From: Thermoplasmata archaeon
GTDB lineage: Archaea > Thermoplasmatota > Thermoplasmata > Halarchaeoplasmatales > Halarchaeoplasmataceae
Reading direction: 5' to 3'
DNA length: 39,135 nt
NCBI GenBank assembly: GCA_003560595.1
Contig: PWKY01000072.1
Location: forward strand, 1-39,135
The position numbers and the translations under genes are program-made. The notes beneath the pieces are model-generated. The model worked only from the letters and a program-made list of their open reading frames with translations. It was not told the origin of the DNA and did not search any database. Positions 19,308 through 28,271 of the stretch are shown here, in pieces. Each line of letters starts with the position of its first letter. Position 1 is the first letter of the stretch.

Positions 19308-19898
19308 TTGATGAGAGATGAGATTAGGGTGATAAGTGATCCTGAGGTTCTGCACATTTCTTTAGAACCTACTAGAAGTGAGATACTTTGTATATTGTCT
19401 GAACAGGACATGACCGTTGTTGAATTATCTGATAGGTTAGACAAACATCCAACAACCGTTTATAGACATATAAAAAAGTTGGAGGATAAAGACTTTGTTC
19501 GGGTCTCTGGCGTAAAATGGAAACGCCATAGTGAGGAATACGTTTATGGAAGGACTGCTAAATTATTTATACCGGACTGCAGTTTTATAAACGGGAATGG
19601 AAAAAGTAAGTTGAGATTGGTATGGAGTAAAAATCAGGTAAAAAGGCTACTCGACTGTTTAGAAAAGATAGGTTATGATAATAATGTTATCGGTATAGAA
19701 GATAATATATACCAGCTTTTTTCAGACCTAGACCAGATATATACTGACAAAGTAAAGAACGTGTTAGATGGTGGAGATGATCTAACGCTACTTGAGTTAT
19801 TAGCGATCAAGAGGGTTTTATTGGTTCTATCTATAGCTCATGATAAGGAAATCAAAGAAAAGGTAGAATCGATTTTTGGGTGTATATCTGAAAAATGA
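19308..19898 (+). CDS. ArsR-like winged-helix transcriptional regulator
   Basis: RSEILCILSEQDMTVVELSDRLDKHPTTVYRHIKKLEDKDFVRV. Confidence 0.85.
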   Translation: MMRDEIRVISDPEVLHISLEPTRSEILCILSEQDMTVVELSDRLDKHPTTVYRHIKKLEDKDFVRVSGVKWKRHSEEYVYGRTAKLFIPDCSFINGNGKSKLRLVWSKNQVKRLLDCLEKIGYDNNVIGIEDNIYQLFSDLDQIYTDKVKNVLDGGDDLTLLELLAIKRVLLVLSIAHDKEIKEKVESIFGCISEK

Positions 19899-20022
19899 CG
19901 TGTTATCTCTATTGCATCAATTCAATTTATCCTCTCGTAATCCTATTTATAAAAATTAATTAATATGGTCATGGGTTCTAGAAAAATAATATGTATAAAA
20001 ATAGACGCAGATTTTAAAAAAG

Positions 20023-20030
20023 TTTAAATA
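20023..20030 (+). promoter_or_regulatory. Probable TATA box for the large protease gene
   Basis: TTTAAATA upstream; purine-rich AGAGGGA just before the start codon. Confidence 0.45.
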
Positions 20031-20085
20031 TGTTCCGCCTAATTGCCTATATAGTAACATAAAACAATAACAAAGAGGGAATAAT

Positions 20086-23000
20086 ATGTTAGATAAGAAA
20101 AAAAGAAAGATTTTTAGTGCTGCTATAGCACTACTACTGCTGCTTTCGGTTTTTTCAGCACTATCTTCCAGCTTGGTTGCCCAAGTAGAGGATGAAGCTG
20201 TGATCGCCGGAGGTGATGCAGAAGAGAACCATGACATCAGTGAGTTGACCAACAGACTGAAAGAATACATCCAAGAGAACTACCCTGTTGATAGACCAGA
20301 TGTTCTAGACCCCGAGTTGACAAAACTACTGAGTGGGGCTAGCTTCTCCGGTGAAGGTTTAACGTCCAATAACGAGCTGTTAACGGATCCTCACACCATA
20401 GATCAACACAACGTTCAGGCCGTACATGATATGGGTATAACCGGTGAAAACGTAATAGTATCTTTGATGGACACTGGATTCGATATGGCACACCCCGATC
20501 TGATAGGCACCCACGCGGTATTTGAGTACGATGATACCGTTATGGAACCAGAGATGGAGATGTATCATGGATATCCGATAGCTTTCGACCCAGTCTCTAT
20601 GGCCGATTTTGTCTTTGACGGTGAGATCAGTCAGGATTACACCACCTGGTGGGGAACTACCGACAACAGTTGGTACGTGAACACCAGTTACGAGACCACA
20701 GCATACGAAGAGGACGGAATCATATGGGCTAATTATACTGAAAAACCAGAAGGCTTACACGTCTATGAGATGCCAGAAGGAGTAGAAGCCGGAGATCTTG
20801 TAAGATTCGGCCTTCACCCTGATGAGAAGCTTCATGCTGGTTGGGGAGAAAGACCCGCAGTCTTATTAACACAGGACGAAGACGGACAATGGGCTAATGT
20901 GTATGCAGACTTGTGGATGGATAGAAGTTTTGCCGAAGAAAAGCGGGCTTATATCGACGGAGACGTTCCGGATTCAGAAGTACTTACTAGAGATCTGAAC
21001 GGTGACGGGATCGCTGATATATCTGGAGGTATGGTTTACTTTGTCGCTAGAGAGTATGAAGGATCACCGATGCCTATACCTTACACCCAGCACTTTAGAG
21101 AGACGATGAATACCATTATCAATCTCTTTCTGGGATATCCGCCCGGAACTATTGAAGCGCTATTTGATGATGATGCGTGGGAAGTATTTATCGGTCCGGA
21201 TTTCTACGATACTCCTGAACCGGGTGATATGATAGCTCTCATGGGAGATTTCAACTCTTTTGGAGCCTATGGCGCACACGGTACATGGACGGCTTCTGCA
21301 GTGGCAGGCCAGGCAGTCACCGGTGTTCCCGATGAAGACATGTTGACTGGTGAACCGAGTCCTTTCCCACCAACACCAGAGGGTGGTGACGGATTAACAA
21401 GAGGTTTGGCACCTAATGCAAAGATAGTGCCCATGGGTAGATTCTTTGATGGGATGCCAGAAGACAATCCTTTAGGTATGTTCCCGACTACATATTCTTC
21501 GATATTCTTTACCGCCGAAGGATATACAGGTGATGTAACGATAACCTCGGATTCTGCAGACATCGCATCTAGCAGTTTCGGTAGAACTATAGACGAAAAC
21601 CACGGTGGTTTCAATTTCTATGAGAGATTATTCGATTATGTAGGGACACAACACACCCAGAATACCTTGTTCATAAATTCTCAAGGTAACGAAGGTAGTG
21701 GTTTCGGTACTGTAAGTGCCCCCTCGGGTGCACAGGGAGTACTTTCTGTCGGTGCCACCGGTAATCAGCTATACCGAGTAGATGGATGGAACATGTATGA
21801 TGGTGGTCCAAATCCATGGTATGGTGAAGTCACGGGTATGACCAGTACAGGCCCACACGCCAAGGGTTCACACGGTCCGGATATAATGACTAATGGTCAA
21901 TTTGGATATGGTGCAGACCCATTGAACCAACAGATAGCCAATATCGGAGGTTTCCAGGGTAATAACTCATGGACTCTATGGTCTGGTACGAGCTTGTCCG
22001 CGCCCAACGCAGCAGGTATCGCAGCATTAGTGTTCGAAGCATATGTAGATGCACACGGTGAAGCGCCAGATGCAGCCACCTTGAAGAACATCATAATGCA
22101 GGGTGCAAACGACATCAACAACACACCAAATCTACAGGGACCTGGAGATGCAAACGCTCTGAATTCAGTTTTGATCGCTCAAGGCGAAGGACTTTATTCC
22201 GAGGAATTCCAGTGGAGACCTGGAACGAATCCAGAGTGGGGGGCGCATGTTGAACATCACGTCAACATATTGGAACCTGGTGACAGTCATATAGACACAT
22301 TGACTTTGCACAATTGGCACGATGAAGAGATCGAATTCGAGATCAACGCTTACAGAGAAGAGCATGTGGGTTCAACACAGATAGAGCTCAACAGCGGTCC
22401 AGCTGGAAGAGTCCCATTTATAGTGATCAATGAAACCGGTGTTTACGAATTGATCTACAACGAGACCAATGAAAATTGGGACCTCGGCGAAGAACCCATA
22501 GCTGTGTTGGATGATCCAAACGCTGAATTGTTCCGGTTTGGAACACACACACCTAAATCACAACAGAATGGAGCCTACAGTTTAGCCGAATTCTATCATT
22601 GGACTGATGTAAATGACAATGGTTCATTCGACGGATTAGAGGAAAGAACCAGGATCGGATATACTTTGACTAATTTAGATGCAATCGGTTTTCCACATAC
22701 GAGCGACTACTTCACCATACACGATGCTATCGAACGATCAGAAGATGGGATAATAGTACAGATGAACAATGTCGTGGGCGGCGACTTCGATTTCACATTG
22801 AATATAGAACAGTACAACCATGTCCAGTGGAATTGGATAGAGGTAGATGGCGCATTACCTGGAACCATCGATGGTGAAGATTTCATTACATACGATATGG
22901 AAGCGGAAGTACCAAATGATGCACCCAAAGGGATATACAGTGGTAAGTTGATGATCAACGACGTCACAAACGATAGAATACATCCTGTACCGATAACCAT

Positions 23001-25785
23001 CACTGTAGGGGAGTATACTAACCTTGAAGAACCCTTCTTCTTTGGTGCTGGTGACGGAGATCCTGCTCACGACCAGGGAATATTCAGAAATGATCGATTG
23101 TACGGGAGCTGGGAAGGCGGACTCACCGGTGATTGGAGATTCTACACATTCCATCTAGAGGAAGATATACTGGATCGAGATATCACTCTAGAACTGAACT
23201 TCGATAACGAGATGAGTGATATGACCGCTTTCTTACTCGGTGGAGCAGAACACGACTTGTTGGAACTTGGAGCACCGTTCGACGTTGACCCCTTCAGCAT
23301 CATGAATGCTGGTAGGTATGGTTTGAACACCCTCGAAACTATTCATGAAACTGATATTGACCGTGGGGACTATGTAGCGTTTGTTAGAGAAGAAGGTCTC
23401 GAACAAGGAACTTATATGATAGCTCTACAGAGCCATCAGATATCCGGTTATGAACCTTCTCAGATATTCTCAGGACAATTGACTGCCAGTTACATACGGA
23501 CACCTAGAGATGAAGCAAGAGTAGTTGACAGAGGTGCTATAAACTTCCCAGGAGAATTGTTAGCCATGCCTGATGGAGCGGCCGAGGTAAATGCTTCTTT
23601 CAGATACAGACAGGTAGGAGAAGATGACTGGAATGAATCAGAAGGTCAAACTCTTACCGAAACTGGTGAATTCCATGAAACTGTAACCGGACTAGAAGAT
23701 GGTACTTATGAATGGAAACCAGTTATAGAATGGAATCCTGAGCAAACTGGTGTTATAGGTACCCCCGTTGTTTTACAGGACCTATCTGAATGGTTGATGA
23801 CCTCACCTGCAGAAGGAGAATTTGTCCGCGGTGATCCTTTAACCATACAAGCGCGGATGGTCGACTTCGAAGATGAACTAGTAGATGCTTCTATATCATT
23901 GGGTGATTGGTTCCCATATGATAATGTAGAGATCGAAAATAATCATGCCTGGTGGAACGTACCAGTCGCATTAAGTGAGGGTACACATGACTACGAATTC
24001 TACGTGGAAGATGAATACGGAAACGACCACACAGAACATGTCACATTCGAAGTACTGAACCATGAACCATACCTTGAAATAACCAGCGATTACGGTTACA
24101 TGACATACGACGATGAATTCATCATCGAAGGTCTGGTCGACGAAGATTCTTATGCATATGTCAATGGCGTTGAAGTCTATGATCCACAAGTAGAGTGGCA
24201 GGCTGTGTTCCATGACGATCTAACAGAAGGTGATCTTGGATACACAACTAGAGAAAATCCTGAAGGTGTCAACGAATGGGGCATAAGAGACCATGGATCC
24301 TATGTTGGAGACCTTTCATGGGACTTTGGAGATGGAAACTACGATGCTGATCCAACAGGTGCTCTTAGCGAATTGATATCTCCTGAGATAGACCTACACG
24401 GTTCAAGAGATGCTAGACTTACGTTCTGGCATTGGAGAGACTTCGAAGATGCGGCCGACCTTTGGGACGGCGGCAATCTAAAGATATCTACTGATGGCGG
24501 TGATTCTTGGGACCTTTTGATACCTGAAGAAGGATATGATGGAACTGTGATCGGAGGATACAACAATCCACTTGCTGGTCAACAGGCGTGGGGTCACTCA
24601 GCAGATTGGGAGATCGCAACATTTGATCTCGGTGATTACATAGATGAAACCATACATTTGAACTGGCAGGCCGGTGCTGATGATTGGGACACAGGACATC
24701 AAGGATGGCGTATAGACAACATCCTTATCGAAGGTCTTTTACCGATCGAAGAAGGCCCAACGGGCAGTTATACAATACTAGGGGATTCAACTGCTGATTT
24801 CACATATGAAACGACACTCGAAGAAGGATTAAACGTCTTCGAAATTTTAGCTGTGAACCCAGCGGGAATCACGAGTGAACAGGAGATCTATGTCACCTAT
24901 CTACCAGACTACCAAGATATCCCATTGATTTGGGAAAGCATCGATGACCTTTGGGATGCATTGGATGAGACTTTAACAGAAGCAGAGATACATGCACTGT
25001 TGGAGGACTATGTAACCCACGGCGAACTGGCGGAAATCCTTGAAGATTACTTGACAGAAGCAGAGATACATGCACTCTTGGAGGACTATGTAAATGAAAC
25101 GCATCTTGCAGAAGTACTAGAGGACTATCTTACAGAAGCCGAGATAGATGCATTGTTAGAGGACTATCTTACAGAAGCCGAGATAGATGCATTGTTAGAT
25201 GATTATCTGACAGAAGAGGAAATAGACACACTGTTGGAAGCCTACCTAACAGAAGCCGAGGTACACACGCTGTTAGAGGACTATCTGACAGAAGCAGAGA
25301 TACGTGCGCTTTTAGACGACCTTCTATCAGATTATCTAAAGGAAGCCGAGATAGATGCGCTATTAGAAGACTATGTAACTGAAGGTGATTTATCCACAAC
25401 TTTGGAAAGCTATCTAACCGAAGAACAGATAGACTCTTTGATCAGTAACATGCTAGATGACTACGTAACAGACACAAGCTTGGCTACGATTCTAGAAGAT
25501 TACCTAGAAGAAGATGAGATCAACGAAGTGATGGGCCAACTAGAAAGTGATATGATGGCTGAAATCGAAACAATGTTACAGAACTACGCGGTACAAGAAG
25601 AAGTGGACGAAGACATAGAAAGTGCATCGAACATGGCTTTGGTAGGGATAATCCTGGGTATCTTAGCCCTGATAATCGCCATCTTTGCGGTGGCTAAAAA
25701 GGCTAAAGGCTCAGAAACAGAGTCTTTTGAAGAGGAATCTTTCGAAGAGGAAGATGATCTCTACGAAGACGATGATATCTTCTAA
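20086..25785 (+). CDS. Very large S8 (subtilisin-like) surface protease with repeat stalk and C-terminal membrane anchor
   Basis: N-terminal signal-like hydrophobic segment; catalytic Asp in VSLMDTG (codon 20470), His in GAHGTW (codon 21277), oxyanion-region INSQGNEG, Ser in SGTSLSAP (codon 21991); C-terminal TM NMALVGIILGILALIIAIFAVAKK then acidic tail. Confidence 0.95.
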   Translation: MLDKKKRKIFSAAIALLLLLSVFSALSSSLVAQVEDEAVIAGGDAEENHDISELTNRLKEYIQENYPVDRPDVLDPELTKLLSGASFSGEGLTSNNELLTDPHTIDQHNVQAVHDMGITGENVIVSLMDTGFDMAHPDLIGTHAVFEYDDTVMEPEMEMYHGYPIAFDPVSMADFVFDGEISQDYTTWWGTTDNSWYVNTSYETTAYEEDGIIWANYTEKPEGLHVYEMPEGVEAGDLVRFGLHPDEKLHAGWGERPAVLLTQDEDGQWANVYADLWMDRSFAEEKRAYIDGDVPDSEVLTRDLNGDGIADISGGMVYFVAREYEGSPMPIPYTQHFRETMNTIINLFLGYPPGTIEALFDDDAWEVFIGPDFYDTPEPGDMIALMGDFNSFGAYGAHGTWTASAVAGQAVTGVPDEDMLTGEPSPFPPTPEGGDGLTRGLAPNAKIVPMGRFFDGMPEDNPLGMFPTTYSSIFFTAEGYTGDVTITSDSADIASSSFGRTIDENHGGFNFYERLFDYVGTQHTQNTLFINSQGNEGSGFGTVSAPSGAQGVLSVGATGNQLYRVDGWNMYDGGPNPWYGEVTGMTSTGPHAKGSHGPDIMTNGQFGYGADPLNQQIANIGGFQGNNSWTLWSGTSLSAPNAAGIAALVFEAYVDAHGEAPDAATLKNIIMQGANDINNTPNLQGPGDANALNSVLIAQGEGLYSEEFQWRPGTNPEWGAHVEHHVNILEPGDSHIDTLTLHNWHDEEIEFEINAYREEHVGSTQIELNSGPAGRVPFIVINETGVYELIYNETNENWDLGEEPIAVLDDPNAELFRFGTHTPKSQQNGAYSLAEFYHWTDVNDNGSFDGLEERTRIGYTLTNLDAIGFPHTSDYFTIHDAIERSEDGIIVQMNNVVGGDFDFTLNIEQYNHVQWNWIEVDGALPGTIDGEDFITYDMEAEVPNDAPKGIYSGKLMINDVTNDRIHPVPITITVGEYTNLEEPFFFGAGDGDPAHDQGIFRNDRLYGSWEGGLTGDWRFYTFHLEEDILDRDITLELNFDNEMSDMTAFLLGGAEHDLLELGAPFDVDPFSIMNAGRYGLNTLETIHETDIDRGDYVAFVREEGLEQGTYMIALQSHQISGYEPSQIFSGQLTASYIRTPRDEARVVDRGAINFPGELLAMPDGAAEVNASFRYRQVGEDDWNESEGQTLTETGEFHETVTGLEDGTYEWKPVIEWNPEQTGVIGTPVVLQDLSEWLMTSPAEGEFVRGDPLTIQARMVDFEDELVDASISLGDWFPYDNVEIENNHAWWNVPVALSEGTHDYEFYVEDEYGNDHTEHVTFEVLNHEPYLEITSDYGYMTYDDEFIIEGLVDEDSYAYVNGVEVYDPQVEWQAVFHDDLTEGDLGYTTRENPEGVNEWGIRDHGSYVGDLSWDFGDGNYDADPTGALSELISPEIDLHGSRDARLTFWHWRDFEDAADLWDGGNLKISTDGGDSWDLLIPEEGYDGTVIGGYNNPLAGQQAWGHSADWEIATFDLGDYIDETIHLNWQAGADDWDTGHQGWRIDNILIEGLLPIEEGPTGSYTILGDSTADFTYETTLEEGLNVFEILAVNPAGITSEQEIYVTYLPDYQDIPLIWESIDDLWDALDETLTEAEIHALLEDYVTHGELAEILEDYLTEAEIHALLEDYVNETHLAEVLEDYLTEAEIDALLEDYLTEAEIDALLDDYLTEEEIDTLLEAYLTEAEVHTLLEDYLTEAEIRALLDDLLSDYLKEAEIDALLEDYVTEGDLSTTLESYLTEEQIDSLISNMLDDYVTDTSLATILEDYLEEDEINEVMGQLESDMMAEIETMLQNYAVQEEVDEDIESASNMALVGIILGILALIIAIFAVAKKAKGSETESFEEESFEEEDDLYEDDDIF
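24970..25545 (+). repeat. Degenerate 39-bp (13-aa) tandem repeats within the protease gene
   Basis: Unit YLTEAEIDALLED repeated; two identical adjacent 39-bp copies at 25120-25158 and 25159-25197; near-identical segments 78 bp apart at ~24973 and ~25051. Confidence 0.93.
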
Positions 25786-25798
25786 AACCCCCAACCCC

Positions 25799-25820
25799 CT
25801 TTCTTTTTTTATTTTTTTTC
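25799..25820 (+). terminator. T-rich transcription terminator after the protease gene
   Basis: CCTTTCTTTTTTTATTTTTTTTC directly downstream of the stop, in the convergent junction with the OsmC gene. Confidence 0.5.
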
Positions 25821-26234
25821 TAAATTTGGTTCTAGTATCATCTCAGATCTTACACTTCTAGCTATGAGACAGTTATCCTTTGCAAGATCGACAGCCCTCT
25901 CCACTTTTTTTATGGCATCCGTTGATGTGACATGAGGTGAAAGGATTATTTTACTTATCATTCGTTTACCATCTACCTCTTCAAGAACACCCTCAGTTTC
26001 CAGCTCAAAATCTAATATATTCAACCTCATCTTCTTACAGACTTCCTTAAATGTAATAGAGTAACACATGGCGACAGATCCGACAAATGCATCTTCGGGG
26101 TTCATCACTCCTTCCCTTCCTCCGAATTCTACGGGTTTGTGAAAGGAGCAGGAATACCCGCAATCCAATTCCATAGTCCCGTGAACCTCTTCATCATCAC
26201 TCCATCTTATCCTTGAGATATAGCTATGAACCAT
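25809..26234 (-). CDS. OsmC/Ohr family protein
   Basis: GGREGVMNPEDAFVGSVAMCYSITFKEVCKKM, KVERAVDLAKDNCLIARSV. Confidence 0.86.
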   Translation of the reverse strand: MVHSYISRIRWSDDEEVHGTMELDCGYSCSFHKPVEFGGREGVMNPEDAFVGSVAMCYSITFKEVCKKMRLNILDFELETEGVLEEVDGKRMISKIILSPHVTSTDAIKKVERAVDLAKDNCLIARSVRSEMILEPNLEKK

Positions 26235-26279
26235 ATTTTATGTAAGTATTTGAGAATGATTTAAAATTAATGGTTTATT

Positions 26280-26414
26280 TCAATCTTCCTGAAACACCAA
26301 TGTGCCAGTGTAACCACAATCTCTACAGTGATATTTATATCCAGTTATGAATCCCGCCTCGGGTACTATGTTTTTTCCCTCACACTTGGGACATATCAGC
26401 TGTTTATTGGTCAT
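26280..26414 (-). CDS. Small zinc-ribbon protein (44 aa from the internal ATG)
   Basis: MTNKQLICPKCEGKNIVPEAGFITGYKYHCRDCGYTGTLVFQED with two CxxC knuckles; the upstream extension in the ORF track (to 26543) lies in the GC-rich RNA-like region and is unlikely to be coding. Confidence 0.75.
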   Translation of the reverse strand: MTNKQLICPKCEGKNIVPEAGFITGYKYHCRDCGYTGTLVFQED

Positions 26415-26424
26415 ATTGATCGTT

Positions 26425-26639
26425 AGCTGTCCCCTGGCTGTAACAGTAGGGTTCATAGTAAGGCACGGCCAACTCCCCTTCCTGACTCTAGCCAGGGGCA
26501 TGTTTGATCCCGGGGTTGTTCCCTGATCATAACTGGACGTCACGCCCTGGGTTCACAGGGGGACCCATCGGAATCCGACCCGACCCTTGCATCGTAGATC
26601 ACAGTGCTGGGGTACTCCCCACGACCTTCATGATCGGGC
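26425..26639 (-). ncRNA. Candidate structured non-coding RNA or structured 5' leader, class unknown
   Basis: GC-rich island; 9-bp helix with one bulge (26638-26630 / 26530-26521), 9-bp perfect helix (26498-26490 / 26439-26431), local hairpins TGGGG-AGTA-CCCCA and CCCTG-TGAACC-CAGGG; TATA-like element 26662-26669 about 26 nt upstream of 26639. Confidence 0.6.
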
Positions 26640-26661
26640 AGTATTAACAGTTCACTATGGG

Positions 26662-26669
26662 TATATTAA
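26662..26669 (-). promoter_or_regulatory. TATA-like element for the candidate ncRNA
   Basis: TTAATATA on minus strand at the same spacing as seen for the SRP RNA gene. Confidence 0.45.
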
Positions 26670-26740
26670 TCCTTCGAATCTAGTCCATAAAATGATATAC
26701 GTTGATCAAGGGGAATACTAGGCAAAAATGCTCTTTTACT

Positions 26741-26971
26741 CTAATCCATATTATTTGGGTCTTTACTCTCGATCTTTAGGCTTTTACGATTCGGCCATTT
26801 ACCCGCCTTTTGGATTATGATGAAGTCCTCACGCACACGTACCAGGACCTCGTCTCCTATCTCCATTCCCGCGGCCTCTAACTCGTCCTCGTTAAGGCTT
26901 AGATGAGCGTTGTGGAATCTTCCGTCTTGTCCTTTGGACCCACTTGGATTCAATTTCTTTTTTCTTACCAT
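26741..26971 (-). CDS. Small AbrB/SpoVT-like domain protein
   Basis: AHLSLNEDELEAAGMEIGDEVLVRVREDFIIIQKA resembles the swapped-hairpin AbrB pattern. Confidence 0.55.
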   Translation of the reverse strand: MVRKKKLNPSGSKGQDGRFHNAHLSLNEDELEAAGMEIGDEVLVRVREDFIIIQKAGKWPNRKSLKIESKDPNNMD

Positions 26972-27025
26972 GGGTATCCTGTACTATCCACACCAAGAGC
27001 TATTATTTAAATCTAATCTATGAGT

Positions 27026-27829
27026 TCATAGTAAGAGTCGTATGATGAAGTAAATGCCGATTATGAACGCATATCCCGGTATCAATACTTTCCAGATCTT
27101 GTTCGGGAGTACTCGAAGTATGTAAGGAGCTAGTACGGATGCAAAGAAGGAGCCGGTGAACATGGACGGTAAAAGTAGGAAATCTATCCTGCTGGTGGGA
27201 TCAAGTAACGCCAGGGCGAAGAATGATACCGCACCCACGGTGGATACTATGCCTTCGGTGGTTTGGGTAAGAGCTGCGGCGGTTTTTTCATAGATGCCGG
27301 AAAGTATGTTACCCATGACCAGGACCGGACCGTAACCGCCACCGCCGACGCCTTTGTTAAAACCGGCGATAGCTGCGAAGGTTACTATGAATTTGGGCCT
27401 GTAAGTGTACTTTTTACTTCCTTCTTTCACCCGAACGAGTCCCAGGAAACCCATGACTATCACTAATATGGCGATATACATGCTCAAAACAAAATCAGGC
27501 GGTTGGATCACGTAATGCACCAAGAATACGGAAAATGCGATCATCAAGGATCCGACCCCGCCGGTGAACAGTACGGTTTTGGTCTCGTCGTTCAGAGGTC
27601 TTTTCAACGAATAATGGACATTTTCGAACTCATGATGGAACCAACCTGAGACCAAGCCGGACATCGCTGCGACTATGACCAGAGATGGGATCACCTGGTA
27701 CGAGCTGAATCCCATCATCAGTAGTAAAGGTGCAGACACGGTACCCAGACCCTGGCCGGCCGAGCTATCTATGAGATCGAAAACGAATATTATCGCTATG
27801 ACCGTGAAAAAAATTTCCATCAGATACAC
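27026..27829 (-). CDS. TauE/SafE (sulfite exporter-like) permease
   Basis: Multi-TM protein; DSSAGQGLGTVSAPLLLMMGF and GFNKGVGGGGYGPVLVMG motifs. Confidence 0.9.
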   Translation of the reverse strand: MYLMEIFFTVIAIIFVFDLIDSSAGQGLGTVSAPLLLMMGFSSYQVIPSLVIVAAMSGLVSGWFHHEFENVHYSLKRPLNDETKTVLFTGGVGSLMIAFSVFLVHYVIQPPDFVLSMYIAILVIVMGFLGLVRVKEGSKKYTYRPKFIVTFAAIAGFNKGVGGGGYGPVLVMGNILSGIYEKTAAALTQTTEGIVSTVGAVSFFALALLDPTSRIDFLLLPSMFTGSFFASVLAPYILRVLPNKIWKVLIPGYAFIIGIYFIIRLLL

Positions 27830-27899
27830 CGCCTGAATATAGGTATACTTTCATCTCCTCTGCTCTGGAATCGTTCCTTTATTGTTTTATCCGACCCCA

Positions 27900-28073
27900 T
27901 CACAGGAACAGATACATTATCCCCATGGACAGGCCGTAAAAGCCAAAAGCTACAGCCAGTTTTTTTATCTTCTCCTTCTTCACCTTCATCCTTTCGGACA
28001 GGCTCTTCTGATCATTCCAGAACATGGCTGTCGCGCCCATTTCCTTCCTATATTCGATATTTTCATTCCCCAT
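27900..28073 (-). CDS. 57-aa single-TM small membrane protein (not in the ORF track)
   Basis: Own translation: MGNENIEYRKEMGATAMFWNDQKSLSERMKVKKEKIKKLAVAFGFYGLSMGIMYLFL*. Confidence 0.6.
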   Translation of the reverse strand: MGNENIEYRKEMGATAMFWNDQKSLSERMKVKKEKIKKLAVAFGFYGLSMGIMYLFL

Positions 28074-28271
28074 TTATATCACCTATCTACCTTTTATATA
28101 CCATCCATATTACTTAGGCATATTTTCTATGTAGGTTACACGTATCATATAGTATATGGTGTTTCGCCTTAATAAACTTTGCCTTCATCTCCATCCATGC
28201 CTTTATCTAAGGTAGAATATGAAGAGTTATCCGGAAAAACCTATATATCGACTGGATAATCTGTATATCCT

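Noticed and set aside
18879-19355. 158-aa Ser/Leu-rich ORF antisense to xseA/xseB
   Set aside because: Low-complexity antisense translation of Glu/Lys/Arg-rich coding sequence.
24970-25545. CRISPR-like direct repeats
   Set aside because: The ~39-bp period is in-frame coding repeat of the protease stalk with no unique spacers.
26415-26543. N-terminal extension of the zinc-ribbon ORF (MTSSYDQGTTPGSN...)
   Set aside because: Lies in the GC-rich RNA-like region and looks like accidental read-through; zinc-ribbon families of this type start close to the first CxxC.
26415-26640. RNase P RNA, 5S rRNA or tRNA
   Set aside because: Hallmark motifs (ACAGAA/GAGGAAAGUCC; CCCAUCCCGAAC; T-loop GGTTCRANNCC) not found; kept as unassigned structured RNA.
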